NCBI RefSeq assembly: GCF_018294505.1
Contig: NC_057795.1
Span: 523,533,184 to 523,597,183, forward strand
Direction of reading: 5' to 3'
Length of the DNA stretch: 64,000 nucleotides
Source of the DNA: Triticum aestivum
Taxonomy: Eukaryota > Streptophyta > Magnoliopsida > Poales > Poaceae
Each line of letters starts with the position of its first letter. The stretch's first letter is position 1. Below are positions 8,745 through 20,320 of this stretch, one piece after another. Made by a program: the position numbers and the translations under genes. The notes under the pieces were generated by a model that worked only from the letters and a program-made list of their open reading frames with translations, did not search any database and had not been told where the DNA came from.

Positions 8745-10138
8745 TGATAACCCACAAGTGTAGGGGATCGCAACAGCTTTCGAGGGTAAAGTATTCATAC
8801 CAAATTTATTGATTCGACACAAGGGGAGCCAAAGAATATTCTTGAGTATTAGCAGTTGAGTTGCCAATTCAACCACACCTGGATAACTTAGTATCTGCAG
8901 CAAAGTATTTAGTAGCAAAGTAGTATGATAATAAAGGTAATGGTGGCAAAAGTAAAGATAAATGTTTTTGGGTTTTTGTAGTAGTTGTAACAGTAGCAAC
9001 GGAAAAGTAAAGAAGCAAAGAACAATATGTGAAAAGCTCGTAGGCAATGGATCAGTGATGGATAATTATGCTGGATGAGATTCCTCATGTAATAGTTATA
9101 ACATAGAGTGACACAGAACTAGCTCCAGTTCATCAATGTAATGTAGGCATGTATTTTGTAAATAGTCAGACATGCTTATGGAAAAGAACTTGCATGACAT
9201 CTTTTGTCCTACCCTCCTGTGGCAGCGGGGTCCTAGCGGAAACTAAGGGATATTAAGGCCTCCTTTTAATAGAGAACCGGAAGAAAGCATTAGCACATAG
9301 TGAATACATGAACTCCTCAAACTACGGTCATCACCGAGAAGTTCCCGATTATTGTCACTTCGGGGTTGTCGGATCATAACACATAATAGGTGACTATAGA
9401 CTTGCAAGATAGGATCAAGAACACACATATATTCATGAAAACATAATAGGTTCAGATCTGAAATCATGGCACTCAGGCCCTAGTGACAAGCATTAAGCAT
9501 AGCAAAGTCATAGCAACATCAATCTCAGAACATAGTGGATACTAGGGATCAAACCCTAACAAAACTAACTTGATTACATGGTAAATCTCATCCAACCCAT
9601 CACCGTCCAGCAAGCTTACGATGGAATTACTCACACACGGCGGTGAGCATCATGAAATTGGTGATGGAGGATGGTTGATGATGACGACAGCGATGAATCC
9701 CCCTCTCCGGAGCCCCGAACGGACTCCAGATCAGCCCTCCCGAGAGAGATTAGGGCTTGGCGGCGGCTCCGTGTCGTAAAACGCGATGAATCTTTCTCTC
9801 TGATTTTTTTCTCCCCGAACGTGAATATATGGAGTTGGAGTTGAGGTCGACAGAGGTCCAGGGGGCCCACGAGATAGGGGCGCGCCCCCTGTCTCGTGGA
9901 CAGGTCCTGGGCCCCCTGGTGTATTTCTTTCGCCCAGAAATTCTTATTAATTCCAAAAGGTGCCTCCGTGGATTTTCAGGACATTCCGAGAACTTTTCTT
10001 TTCTACACATAAAACAACATCATGGCAGTTCTGCTAAAAATAGCGTCAGTCCGGGTTAGTTTCATTCAAATCATGCAAGTTAGAGTCCAAAACAAGGGCA
10101 AAAGTGTTTGGAAAAGTAGATACATTGGAGACGTATCA
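8745..10138 (-). repeat. 3' LTR of the 8745-23526 Gypsy element
   Basis: 1394 bp. In element orientation it begins TGATACGTCTCCAATGTATC and ends CACTTGTGGGTTATCA. It aligns along its whole length with 22111-23526, which has a small extra GC-rich segment (near 23250-23280) missing here. Confidence 0.95.
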
Positions 10139-10152
10139 ACTCCCCCAAGCTT
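10139..10152 (-). other. Polypurine tract
   Basis: On the minus strand, GCTTGGGGGAGT directly abuts the 3' LTR start. This is the expected plus-strand priming site for reverse transcription. Confidence 0.8.
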
Positions 10153-12156
10153 AAACCTTTGCTTGTCCTCAAGCAATTCAGTTGATAAACTAAAAGTGAT
10201 AAAGAAAAACTTTTACAAACTCCGTTTGCTCTTGTTGTTGTAAACATGAAAAGCCAACATTCAAGTTTTAGCAAATACTATGAACTAACCATACTAACAA
10301 TAACACATAGGTCTCACAATTACTCATATCAATAGCATAATCAGCTAGCGAGCCATAATAATAAAACTCGGATGACAACAGTTTCTCAAAATAATCATAA
10401 CATGATATAACAAAATGGTATCTCGCTAGCCCTTTTTGAGACCGCAAAACATAAATGCAGAGCACCTTTAAAGATCAAGGACTGACTAAACATTGTAATT
10501 CATGGTAAAAGAGATCCAGTCAAGTCATACCCAATATAAACCAATAGTAATGAATGCAAATGAAAGTGTGCTCTCCAGTGGATGCTTTTAATAAGAAGGG
10601 TGATGACTCAACATAAAAGTAAATAGATAGGTCCTTCGCAGAGGGAAGCAGGGATTTGTAGAGGTGCCAGAGCTCGATTTTAAAATAGAGATGAATAACA
10701 TTTTGAGCGGCATACTTTCACTGTCAACGTAACAACTATGAGATGGTGATATCTTCCATACTACATGCATTATAGACAGTTCCCAAACAAAATGGTAAAA
10801 GTTTATACTCCCCCACCACCAATAAGCATCAATCCATGGCTTGCTCGAAACAACGAGTGCCTCCAACTAACAACAGCCCTGGGGGAGTTTTGTTTAATTA
10901 TTTTGATTTGCTTTGATCTTTTTGGATCATGGGACTGGGCATCCCGGTTACCGGCCCTTTCTCATGAATGAGGAGCGGAGTCCACTCCTCTTGAGAATAA
11001 CCCACCTAGCATGGAATATATAGGCAGCCCTAGTTGTAACATGAGCTGCTTGAGCATACAAAATAGAATTTCATTTGAAGGTTTGGAGTTTGGCACATAC
11101 AAATTTACTCGGAACGGCAGGTAAATACTGCATATAGGAAGGTATAGTGGACTCATATGGAACAACTTTGGGGTTTAAGGAGTTTGGATGCACAAGCAGT
11201 ATTCCCGCTTAGTACAGGTGAAGGCTAGCAAAAGACTGGGAAGCGACCAACTGAGAGAGCGACAACAGTCGTAAACATGCATTAAAATTAATTCACACCG
11301 AGTACAAGCATGAGTAGGATATAATCCACCATGAACATAAATATCATGAAGGCTATGTTGATTTGATTCAACTACATGCATGAACATGTGCCAAGTCGAG
11401 TCACTCAATTCATTCAAAGGAGGATACCATCCCATCATACCACATCATAATCATTCTAATAGCATGTTGGCACGCAAGGTAAACCATTATAACTCATAGC
11501 TAATCAAGCATGGCACAAGCAACTATAATCTCTAAATGTCATTGCAAATATGTTTACTTCATAATAGCTGACTCAAAAATGATGAACTCATCATATTTAC
11601 AAAAACAAGAGAGGTCGAGTTCATACCAGCTTTTCTCATCTCAATAAGTCCATCATATATCGTCATTATTGCCTTTCACTTGCACGACCGAACGATGTGT
11701 ATAATAATAAGAGTGCACGTGCATTGGACTAAGCTGGAATCTGCAAGCATTCAATTCAAGAGAGAAGACAGGATAATATGGGCTCTAAGTTAAATAAACA
11801 ATCATGCATATAAGAGCCACTAAGCATTTCCAATATGGTCTTCTGGACCCCCAAAGGAAAGAAGAGAAAATAAAACTATTTACACGAGAAAGCTCCCAAC
11901 AAGTAAGAAGAAGAACTAGAAATCTCTTTGGGTTGTCATTTTAATTCTCCTACAAGCATAGGAATTAAACTAACTATTTTTATGGTTTTCTTAAGATTTA
12001 TCAAGCACACAAGAAGAAAAATAGAAAAAGAAATTTAAACTAGCATGGATAATACAATGAAAGAGTATGAGCACCGACGACTAGTGTGTGAACATGAATG
12101 TAAAGTCGGTGAGAAATACGTACTCCCCCAAGCTTAGGCTTTTGGCCTAAGTTGGT
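10153..12156. other. Non-coding 3' internal region of the Gypsy element
   Basis: No coding frame. On the minus strand, parts match the 3' region of the other Gypsy element in this window (phrases ccatatgagt, tatacctacc, gcccagtccc near 33585-33815), showing that the two families are related. Confidence 0.6.
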
Positions 12157-13242
12157 CTAGTACCAAGGACCGCCGCTACTCTCCCCGGTGTAATGGGAGG
12201 TGTAATCAGGATACCACTGGTTGGTCATCTCCGGATCCCACTGGACAGATGATGCATGATAAGGGTCCAGTTCCGGTTCCGGCTCAGGTTCAGGTTCTGG
12301 AGTAAAAGCTTGGGCTCGATGGTTGTTCACCGCTTCCGGCGTAACAAGAAAATTTTATGCAAGCAAATCAAACAACAGAGGCGCAGGCAAAATAATAATC
12401 TCAATGTGTTTCTTATTAAATCTAAGTTTATACAAGAGCATCTTCTCTTCGTTGTCAACAATAAACTTGTGTGCTACCATGCTCTTGTAATCTAAAATGT
12501 GAGGAGGCAATTTTATCTCTTCCTTCTCATGGTGCCTAATGGGTATCTGAAAATGTTTAGCAAGACGTGCAACATAGATACCTCCAAAAATGGGGCCTTT
12601 TATACAATTCAGGGCTAGCCGTTTAGCAACGACGGCACCCATACTAAAAGTATTGTCTCCAAGCAAGGCATGTTGAAGAATTATAATATCAGGAACACTC
12701 AAGTTTCCACTATTTCCATGACCAATCAATCATCTACTAGCAAATATGGCAAAGTAGCGTAAAACAGGAAAGTGTATGCTAGAGACTTTTGCCTCAGAGC
12801 CCTTCTTTGGCTCCTCTACATCAATAGTATTAACAAAGCCACCCACATCTTCACGATGGGGTTCCTCTAATTCTCCCTCATAAGGTATCCTACATACCGC
12901 ACAAAAATGACGTAAAGCCATTTCTTTGAATTCATCATATAAATGAAATGATACTGCAGGCGGTGACTTCTTAGGATAATAATAAAAGTTTTGCACGAAA
13001 GTATTGGTAAGTAAGAGATACTGATCAATTTGGTCGTTGATGAAACTGATGAGGCTTGCAGTCTTGATTAAAGCATAAGAGTCTTCATGAATTCCAGCTT
13101 CTTTCAAGAAATCCTCGCATGGCCATTCACACGACCGTACTTCCGCTAAGCGAGGAAGATTATACTTGTCTTTTTCCTTCTCTTTGGCTTGTTTTTCCTG
13201 AGAGCTTTGGCTAGAAGAGCCCCTCAAAAGTTTCCTCAACAT
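12157..13242 (-). pseudogene. Athila-lineage accessory ORF, two in-frame stops
   Basis: A single frame of 361 codons from ATG 13242 to TAG 12157-12159, broken by TGA (12730-12732) and TAA (12355-12357). The N-terminus is basic and Lys/Glu-rich. It is followed by a folded-looking central part (LISFINDQIDQYLLLTNTFV; FHLYDEFKEMALRHFCAVC) and a C-terminal Pro-Glu repeat (TPEPEPEPEPELDPY). This type of protein sits downstream of protease/pol in Triticeae Athila-like elements and resembles the Athila ORF-1 family; its role is unknown. No signal peptide or transmembrane segment suggests an envelope. It keeps protein-level continuity across both stops, so the breaks look recent. Confidence 0.65.
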
Positions 13243-13318
13243 TTTCTGAAAATTTCTGAAATTTTAGTAACCTCAAAATAAAAGTGAATAAAACTAAACA
13301 AGATTGATAGCAACTACT

Positions 13319-15059
13319 TCTACTGTTGGGAACGTAGTAATTTCAAAAAATTTCCTACGCACACGCAAGATCATGGTGATGCATAGCAACGAGAGGGGAG
13401 AGTATTCTCCACGTACCGTCGTAGACCGTAAGCGGAAGCGTTATGACAACGCGGTTGATGTAGTCGTAAGTATTCACGATCCGACCGATCCAAGTACCGA
13501 ACGTATGGCACCTCCGAGTTCAGCACATGTTCAGCTCGATGACGTTCCCCGGACTCCGATCCAGCAAAGTGTCGGGGATGAGTTCCGTCAGCACGACGGC
13601 GTGGTGACGATGATGATGTTCTACCGGCGCAGGGCTTTGCCTAAACTCCGCGACGATATGACCGACGTGGAATATGGTGGAGGGGGGCACCGCACACGGC
13701 TAAGGAACGATCATGTAGATCAACTTGTGTGTCCTAGGGTGCCCCCCTGCCCCCGTATATAAAGGAGCAAGGGGGGAGGCCGGCCGACCCTAGAGGGCGC
13801 GCCAAGGATGAGGAGTCCTCCTCCTAGTAGGAGTAGGACTCCCTCTTTCCTACTCCTACTCCTACTAGGAGGGGGAAAGGAAGGGGGAGAGGGAGAGGGA
13901 AAGAGGGGGGCGCCGCCCCCTTCTAGTCCAATTCGGACCAGAGGAAGAGGGGGCGCGCGGCCCATGCTGGCTGCCCCTCTCTCTCTCCACTAAGGCCCAT
14001 AAGGCCCATTACTTCTCCCGGGGGGGGGGGGGTTCCGGTAACCCTCCGGCACTCCGGTTTTCTCCGAAAACACCCGGAACACTTCCGGTGTCTGAATATA
14101 GTCGTCCAATATATCAATCTTTATGTCTCAACCATTTCGAGACTCCTTGTCATGTCCGTGATCAACTTCGGTACATCAAAACTTATAAACTCATAATAAA
14201 ACTGTCATCGTAACGTTAAGCGTGCGGACCCTACGGGTTCGAGAACTATGTAGACATGACCTAGAACTATTCTCGGTCAATAACCAATAGCGGAACCTGG
14301 ATTCCCATATTGGCTCCTACATATTCTACGAAGATCTTTATCGGTCAAACCGCATAACAACATACGTTGTTCCCTTTGTCATCGGTATGTTACTTGCCCG
14401 AGATTCGATCGTCGGTATCCAATTCCTAGTTCAATCTCGTTACTGGCAAGTCTCTTTACTCGTTACGTAATGCATCATTCCGTAACTAACTCATTAGCTA
14501 CATTGCTTGCAAGGCTTATAGTGATGTGCATTACCGAGAGGGCCCAGAGATACCTCTCCGACAATCGGAGTGACAAAACCTAATCTCGAAATACGCCAAC
14601 ACAACATGTACCTTTGGAGACACTTGTAGTACTCCTTTATAATCACCCAGTTACGTTGTGATGTTTGGTAGCACCCAAAGTGTTCCTCCGGTAAACGGGA
14701 GTTGCATAATCTCATAGTTACAGGAACATGTATAAGTCATGAAGAAAGCAATAACAATATACTAAATGATCAAGTGCTAGACTAACGGAATGGGTCATGT
14801 CAATCACATCATTCTCCTAATGATGTGATCCCGTTAATCAAATGACAACACATGTCTATGGTTAGGAAACATAACCATCTTTGATTAATGAGCTAGTCAA
14901 GTAGAGGCATACTAGTGACGTTATGTTTGTCTATGTATTCACACATGTATCATGTTTCCGGTTAATACAATTCTAGCATGAATAATAAACATTTATCATG
15001 ATATGAGGAAATAAATAATAACTTTATTATTGCCTCTAGGGCATATTTCCTTCACCTAC
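13319..15059 (-). mobile_element. Solo LTR of a BARE/WIS/Angela-type Copia element with TSD
   Basis: The LTR itself spans 13324-15054 (1731 bp). On the minus strand it begins TGAAGGAAATATGCCCTAGA and ends CTACGTTCCCAACA, the hallmark ends of this Triticeae Copia group. Flanking 5-mers tctac (13319-13323) and cctac (15055-15059) form a target duplication with one mismatch. There is no internal domain, so it arose by LTR-LTR recombination. It carries G and A homopolymers and a GC-rich block near 13740-13980. ORFs within it are artefacts. Confidence 0.93.
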
Positions 15060-15758
15060 AAGTGCCTAGAGCCTATATCATGCATTGGAATTGCTTGGGA
15101 CCTCAAAAATTTAACATGAAAGCTCAAGAACATGGTCACCTATGCAGCAAGAATTTGCAATGAATAAAGCACTAGAACAAAAACTAATTGGACCAATGGA
15201 GGAATCACATACCAAGCAACAATCTACCAAAGCAGTTTCGTGAATGGAGCTTTGAGCAAGGAGATCGAAAACCGCAGCAAAACGAGCTAGAACTCGTGCT
15301 TGAGCTGGATGGGGATTTTGTTGGGTTGAAGATGAAGTGTGTGGGTGCTGGCATAAGTGGAGGAGGGCCACCAGGGGCCCACGAGACAGGGGGTGCGCCC
15401 TATAGTGGGGGGGCTCCCTCCACTCTCGTGGCCTGGTGCTTGCCCCTCCTGCAGTGTTTTTAGTGCCTAAAATCCTCAAATATTCCATAAAAAATCATAC
15501 TAAATTTGCAGGGCATTTGGAGTACTTTTATTTTCGGGATATTTTTTAATGCACAGATAATTCAGAAAATAGACGGATAATACTATTTTTGCTATATTTA
15601 TTCTAAATAACAGAAAGTAAAAAGAGGGTACAGAAGGTTGTGCCTTCTAGTTTCATCGATCTCGTGATCATCAAAAATGAACCCACTAACAAGGTTGATC
15701 AAGTCTTGTTAACAAACTCATTCCGAATAACACGGAACCGGAGAAATTTCGAATGATA
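15060..15758. other. Non-coding spacer where RT/integrase would be expected
   Basis: About 700 bp between the protease stop and the accessory ORF, apart from the solo LTR. It contains a GC-rich palindromic-looking segment (15360-15440, cacgagacagggggtgcgcc) like those in LTRs of this lineage. No pol motif (YxDD, DDE) was found in any frame. Confidence 0.6.
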
Positions 15759-16839
15759 CTAAGTTACCTCAACGGGGATATGAAAATCCCCAACAATAAG
15801 AATATCATACTTTTTCTTGACAGTAGGGAGAGGAAATTCAAAACCTCCAATAATAATAGTTGGAACTTGTCCAATAGAATTGATGCTATGAACTTGGGAT
15901 TGTTTCCTCAAAAAGTGTACCGTATGCTCATTACCATTAACATGAAAAGTGACATTGCCTTTGTTGCAATCAATAACAGCCCCTGTAGTATTAAGAAAAG
16001 GTCTACCAAGGATAATAGACATACTATCATCCTCGGGAATATCAAGAATAACAAAGTCCGTTAAGATAGTGACATTTGCAACCACAACAGGCACATCCTC
16101 ACAAATGCCGACAGGTATAGCAGTTGATTTATTGGCCATTTGCAAAGATGTTTTAGTAGGTGTCAACTTATTCAATTCAAGTCTACGATATAAAGAGAGA
16201 GGCATAACACTAACACTGGCTCCAAGATCACATAAAGCAGTTCTAACATAATTTCTTTTAATGGAGCATGGTATAGTTGGTACCCCCGGATCTCCAAGTT
16301 TCCTTGGTATTCCACCCTTAAAAGTGTAATTAGCAAGCATGGTGGAAATTTCAGCTTCTGGTATCTTTCTTTTATTTGTAATGATATCCTTCATATACTT
16401 AGCATAAGGATTTACTTTAAGCATATCAGTTAAGCGCATACGTAAGAAAATAGGTCTAATCATTTCAGCAAAGCGCTCAAAATCCTCATCATCCTTTGTC
16501 TTGGATGGTTTAGGAGGAAAGGGCATGGGTTTCTGAACCCATGGTTCTCTTTCTCTACCATGCTTCCTAGCAACAAAAACTCTCTTATCATAACGTTGAT
16601 TCTTTGATTGTGGGTTATCAAGATCAACAGTAGGTTCAATCTCTACATCATTGTTTTTGCTAGGTTGAGCATCAACATGAACATTATCATTAACATTATC
16701 ACTAGGTTCATGTTCATCACCTGATTGTGTTTCAACATCAAAAATAGAAATATCATTGGGATTCTCAGGTGTGTCTACGGTAGGTTCATTAGAAGCATGC
16801 AAGGTTCTATCGTCTTTCTTTTTCTTCTTTTTAGAAGAA
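15759..16839 (-). pseudogene. Gag C-terminus plus aspartic protease (downstream half)
   Basis: Continues the gag frame from 20321 across the Helitron insertion; the two parts join in frame (1721 + 1081 bp = 934 codons). A Lys run (SSKKKKKKDD) is followed by an acidic linker, a basic patch, then the pepsin-like protease with the active-site loop ALCDLGASVSVMP and the flap-side motif IILGRPFLNTTGAVID. The frame stops at 15759 right after the protease instead of continuing into RT. This half contains no internal stop. The disabling lesions are the Helitron insertion and the stop in the upstream half. Confidence 0.8.
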
Positions 16840-17569
16840 CTAGTACAAATGCCCGTGCGTTGCAATAGGCGACTAAATTAATAGAGCTCGTGTCCTTGTG
16901 CCATTCCGCAACATTTATTTCAATTTTGACGAACATCGGTAAACAGGTATCCTTGAGTATCACTTTTCAGTAAAAACCCTCCCTAACATTGTTCACCATG
17001 ATGTATTTCAGCTCCGCACGTTTCATCGGATAACAAAGTAGTGGTGCCTGGAATGGTCTTTCAATTGTATTTTTAATTGTTCAGAATAACACTAATACTT
17101 TTTTGTAATTTTTAGGGACTTTTTTTTGTAATTTTAATGACTAACAATTTCATTTTTAATTTTTTTGCACTATTTGGGCTTGGACCAGACATAAGGACTT
17201 GGTATACACGACACACACACTCTCAGAAAAAGATGTGAATATTTCTCAAAAAATATGAGAATAATAAGATTTAATAACAACTTGAGATGATGAGAATATT
17301 AATATGTAATAATTCCAACTATGTTTTCTTGGAAGCTTGTAAAAACTTAAAAATATTTGAACCTCTGTTAAATCCCGGCCAAAAATCTCTATTTGCTGAA
17401 AATGAAACTGTTTTGTTTGAGTAACCATAAAATAGGAAAAAAAGAGAAATACACTCAAGAGCCAGCCCCGACCCATCTTTCTTTAAGCCCACTAAGTAGC
17501 CGGCACACCCCCAAAGCCAGCCTCTTTTCGCAAAAAAATATAAAAAATGCCAGCCTCTTCCATTGCTTT

Positions 17570-18060
17570 GTCCTCCTTCTCGATGAAGAACAGCGGTGGC
17601 ACACTTCTGGTCACTCGCTCCTCGCACTGTGTCCCCGATCCGCCTGGGAGGCACCTGCACGTGGCTGACTCGCTCTCCTCTACCTCAGCTCGCCGTCCTC
17701 CTGCCGTCGCTTAGTGGCAAGACCACCACGACGCCGCTCGCTCTCCTCCCAGATCTCTGCAGAGTGCCTCCTACTGGATGACCCCGCGTGTGCGCCGCCC
17801 GCCGCTTCACACATCAGCGCCGCCACCTTGCTGCCGTCCCGGAGAGCCTACTGACAGCCACCGCTGGCCTCTCCATTCTCTCCCGCGCCTGGCTGCCCTC
17901 CACCCCGCTCTGCTTCTGTAACGCCGCCTCCGCGCCAGCAAGTCCCGACACCGGCGAGCCATTGTCCTTTGGGTGATGCGGTGCTCCCTCGTCTGCGCCT
18001 GTGGCGGGCCGGCTGGTGCTGGGATTAGGCGCGCACTGCGGCCTCGGCTACAATTTTCGA
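17570..18060 (+). other. GC-rich gene-like block inside the Helitron
   Basis: GC-rich, CpG-containing sequence resembling a grass gene 5' end, with short Ser/Pro/Arg-rich frames in several phases (for example from 17596 and 17788) and no long ORF. It is bounded by AT-rich sequence. It may be the captured promoter or first exon of a host gene different from VPS35. No protein family recognised. Confidence 0.3.
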
Positions 18061-18347
18061 CTGGCTAGTCTTGTTTCCGCTCAGGTCTCTTGCGGCATGT
18101 GAGTAGAATTCACTTTTGAGCAGTTAATCTTAGAAACATATACACTTCATTTAGATCCAGATCCATTTAGATAGCTCCTAATCTTCATTGTGTTATGTGA
18201 CTTTTTTTACTTTTGTACCTGATACTAATAATATTGGGTTGGCATGGTAGTGTCGTTAGGATTTTTTGCAATGTGTTAGTGAACACTCATTCCACACAGT
18301 TTTCTATCTATGATGGACTGAAAACTGAAGCTGGAATATTTTGGCAG

Positions 18348-18470
18348 GTAGTTAATTGTAAGGGCGATCTTGCACAGTTCTACCTGATGTACTGCATAGT
18401 CCAAGTCTTTCTAGACAAATACCATCTACAGACATTGGAAACATTGTTGAGCGCCTTTCCCCAGCTACAG
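18348..18470 (+). pseudogene. VPS35: Captured exon of VPS35 (retromer subunit)
   Basis: A 123-bp exon with acceptor ttggcag before it and donor ctacag/gtttgc after it encodes VVNCKGDLAQFYLM, then CIVQVF and YHLQTLETLL...PQLQ. This matches the conserved segment of plant VPS35, the core retromer protein that binds VPS26/VPS29 and recycles vacuolar sorting receptors. Several conserved positions have changed (MD to MY, FPD to FLD, GACPQLQ to SAFPQLQ), as expected of a non-functional copy. Only this exon with partial introns is seen; neighbouring VPS35 exons were not found. It lies antisense to the Helitron. The parental gene must be elsewhere in the genome. Confidence 0.85.
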
Positions 18471-19032
18471 GTTTGCAAATTCACCTTTTCTAGCTTGCTT
18501 CTCTGCTGTAATTTCCCAGTTTATGCTGTTCCATGCAGATAATTTCATAACAGAGGTTAATTCTATCAATCAAAGACTCAACTTACAAGTGATCCTCATG
18601 CCTTTGATCAATTTGGTTGGTTTGCCTGATGTTTATTATCTAGAAAACTAAAGTGTTATTTTCTCCTGTGCTTCACCACTTAAAGAAAGCATTAACATAT
18701 AGGTTCAGGTGCACTTTTTTGTCTTCACCTGATTGAATATTATCATGTTAGCTAAGGGACTTTTTAGGGCAAAGCACACTATTATATTGTTATGGTGTGT
18801 TATTTTATTGTGGTGCCATGATTTGATGATCAACCTATACTTTCGTAAATTCAGGGTATAACACGGTTATCATAGTTATCAAAATCGTCTGCAATGGTCA
18901 ATTTAGTGATGCCATCAATTTTCTGCAGTAACAACAAGATTTAAGTTAAACCTCCAATTTTGAAATCATCTACAGACTATATTGAAAATCTAATGGCAGG
19001 CTACATAAGCGACTGGATTTTTGGATTTCCAG

Positions 19033-19100
19033 CAAGATACGGGCATAGATATAATTAACCAGCAAGCTGAGTCTGGTCAAACTATCGACATCACTGTCAG
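19033..19100 (+). other. Possible second captured exon
   Basis: Between an acceptor-like ttccag and a donor-like gtcag/gtatta, one frame reads QDTGIDIINQQAESGQTIDI. Composition and splice context look exonic, but I do not recognise the protein, and it is too short to assign. Confidence 0.3.
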
Positions 19101-20320
19101 GTATTACATATTCTGCCTACCAATGTGCAGTATACATTCATGTATCTCTAACGCATAGCACTATAATTCAGGACATTTAATCTTTATCCTGGAAGATATG
19201 TTGCTTGGCATGAGCTGCAATTATAATAATAACAAAAATCGTATACATGCATGAATCTCTAATTGGTAGGTCCTCGTATTCAGGACAGATAGAGCACGGT
19301 GTGGCTGCCGGGACTCTGGCGACAGGAACCTGGGCTTGCAGCGGATGCCACGATGAACCATAGAGTTGCAGGAGCGAGCAGCAGAGTGAAGGGAGGCGCA
19401 GAAGAGCAGGTCTAGCAGGCGGCGTGGTGGAGCGGTGACGGCTACGCGTGCCGGTGGTGGTGGTGGTGCTGCTGGGGCGAGGCAGGGTGGCAAGAAAAAC
19501 ACCCGGTGTCCAAGTGTCATGGCGGCGGGCGGGCACGGGGGAATACATATTTGAAGCAATGAGGTGCAGGTTGACAGAGAACAAAAACCATGATTTTCAA
19601 CCCTTTTTGCACATACCTCAAGCGTAGAATCAGCCGCCGGATTTCCGGTGAACTGTGGAGCATTGTCGGACGCCAGCTTGGTTCGAGTCGAAGTCCGAGG
19701 AGGTGACATTGGACAGTCTTCCGGCAAAGTAGGCGGAGACGACATTGGGCAGATTTTGTCGGACAGCGTCTTGTTTTCCGGTGAAGTTGGCAGAGGCGAG
19801 AGTGGGCAGACTACAAGCGATGGCAGACCGATTCTGTCGGATGACGTCTTACTTTCCGACGAGGTCGGCCGAGGTGGCTTGCGATTGCGATGCAATTTGC
19901 GTGGATTGCCGATCGAGCCTTTCATGTTATAGCAGTCAATTTTGTGTGAAATCCTGGTCGGGATACTCATGCTCCGTATTGTAATTGGAGTTGGACACCC
20001 GTGACTCCGTATTGGAGTTATTCTTGTGCTTATTCTTGTACGTGCACGAGTAAAGGAAAATAATATGGCAATGCGTGTACTGGTTGGCTGGAGATATATA
20101 TGGCAATGTGTGTACTGGTTGGCTGGAAATATATACGGGCCGATGTAACCAATATCAGCCCAATAGTCCAGATGAATGTGAAAGGACGGTCTATACAGCA
20201 GTACGTGAGCAGGACAGCCGGATGCGGATTGCCGTACGTGATAAAACTAACGAAAAAAACATCTAAGGCGGGATGAAACCAAGAATATCACCTCCCTTTA
20301 ATAATAGGTATAGATATAGA

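Larger units (their letters stand above)
16840..20320 (-). mobile_element. 3.5-kb Helitron carrying captured gene fragments
   Basis: Minus-strand 5' end TCTATATCTATACCTATTAT (20320 downward) and 3' end GCACGGGCATTTGTACTAG (at 16840), with a degenerate hairpin tgcccgtgcgttgca near the 3' tip. It has no inverted repeats and no target duplication. Removing it restores one continuous gag reading frame across 16839/20321, which fixes both boundaries (CTAG is ambiguous by four bases because the host also has CTAG). There is no Rep/helicase ORF, so it is non-autonomous. Inside are a GC-rich gene-like block (17570-18060), a VPS35 exon (18348-18470), a second possible exon (19033-19100), and a 33-bp tandem duplication near 20069-20133. 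Confidence 0.85.

Noticed and set aside
13720..13993. Pro/Gly/Arg-rich ORFs in the Copia solo LTR
   Set aside because: GC-rich LTR block; LTRs of this family are non-coding here.
15111..15488. 125-aa minus-strand ORF in the Gypsy spacer
   Set aside because: Low-complexity, includes GC-rich palindromic LTR-like sequence, no pol similarity.
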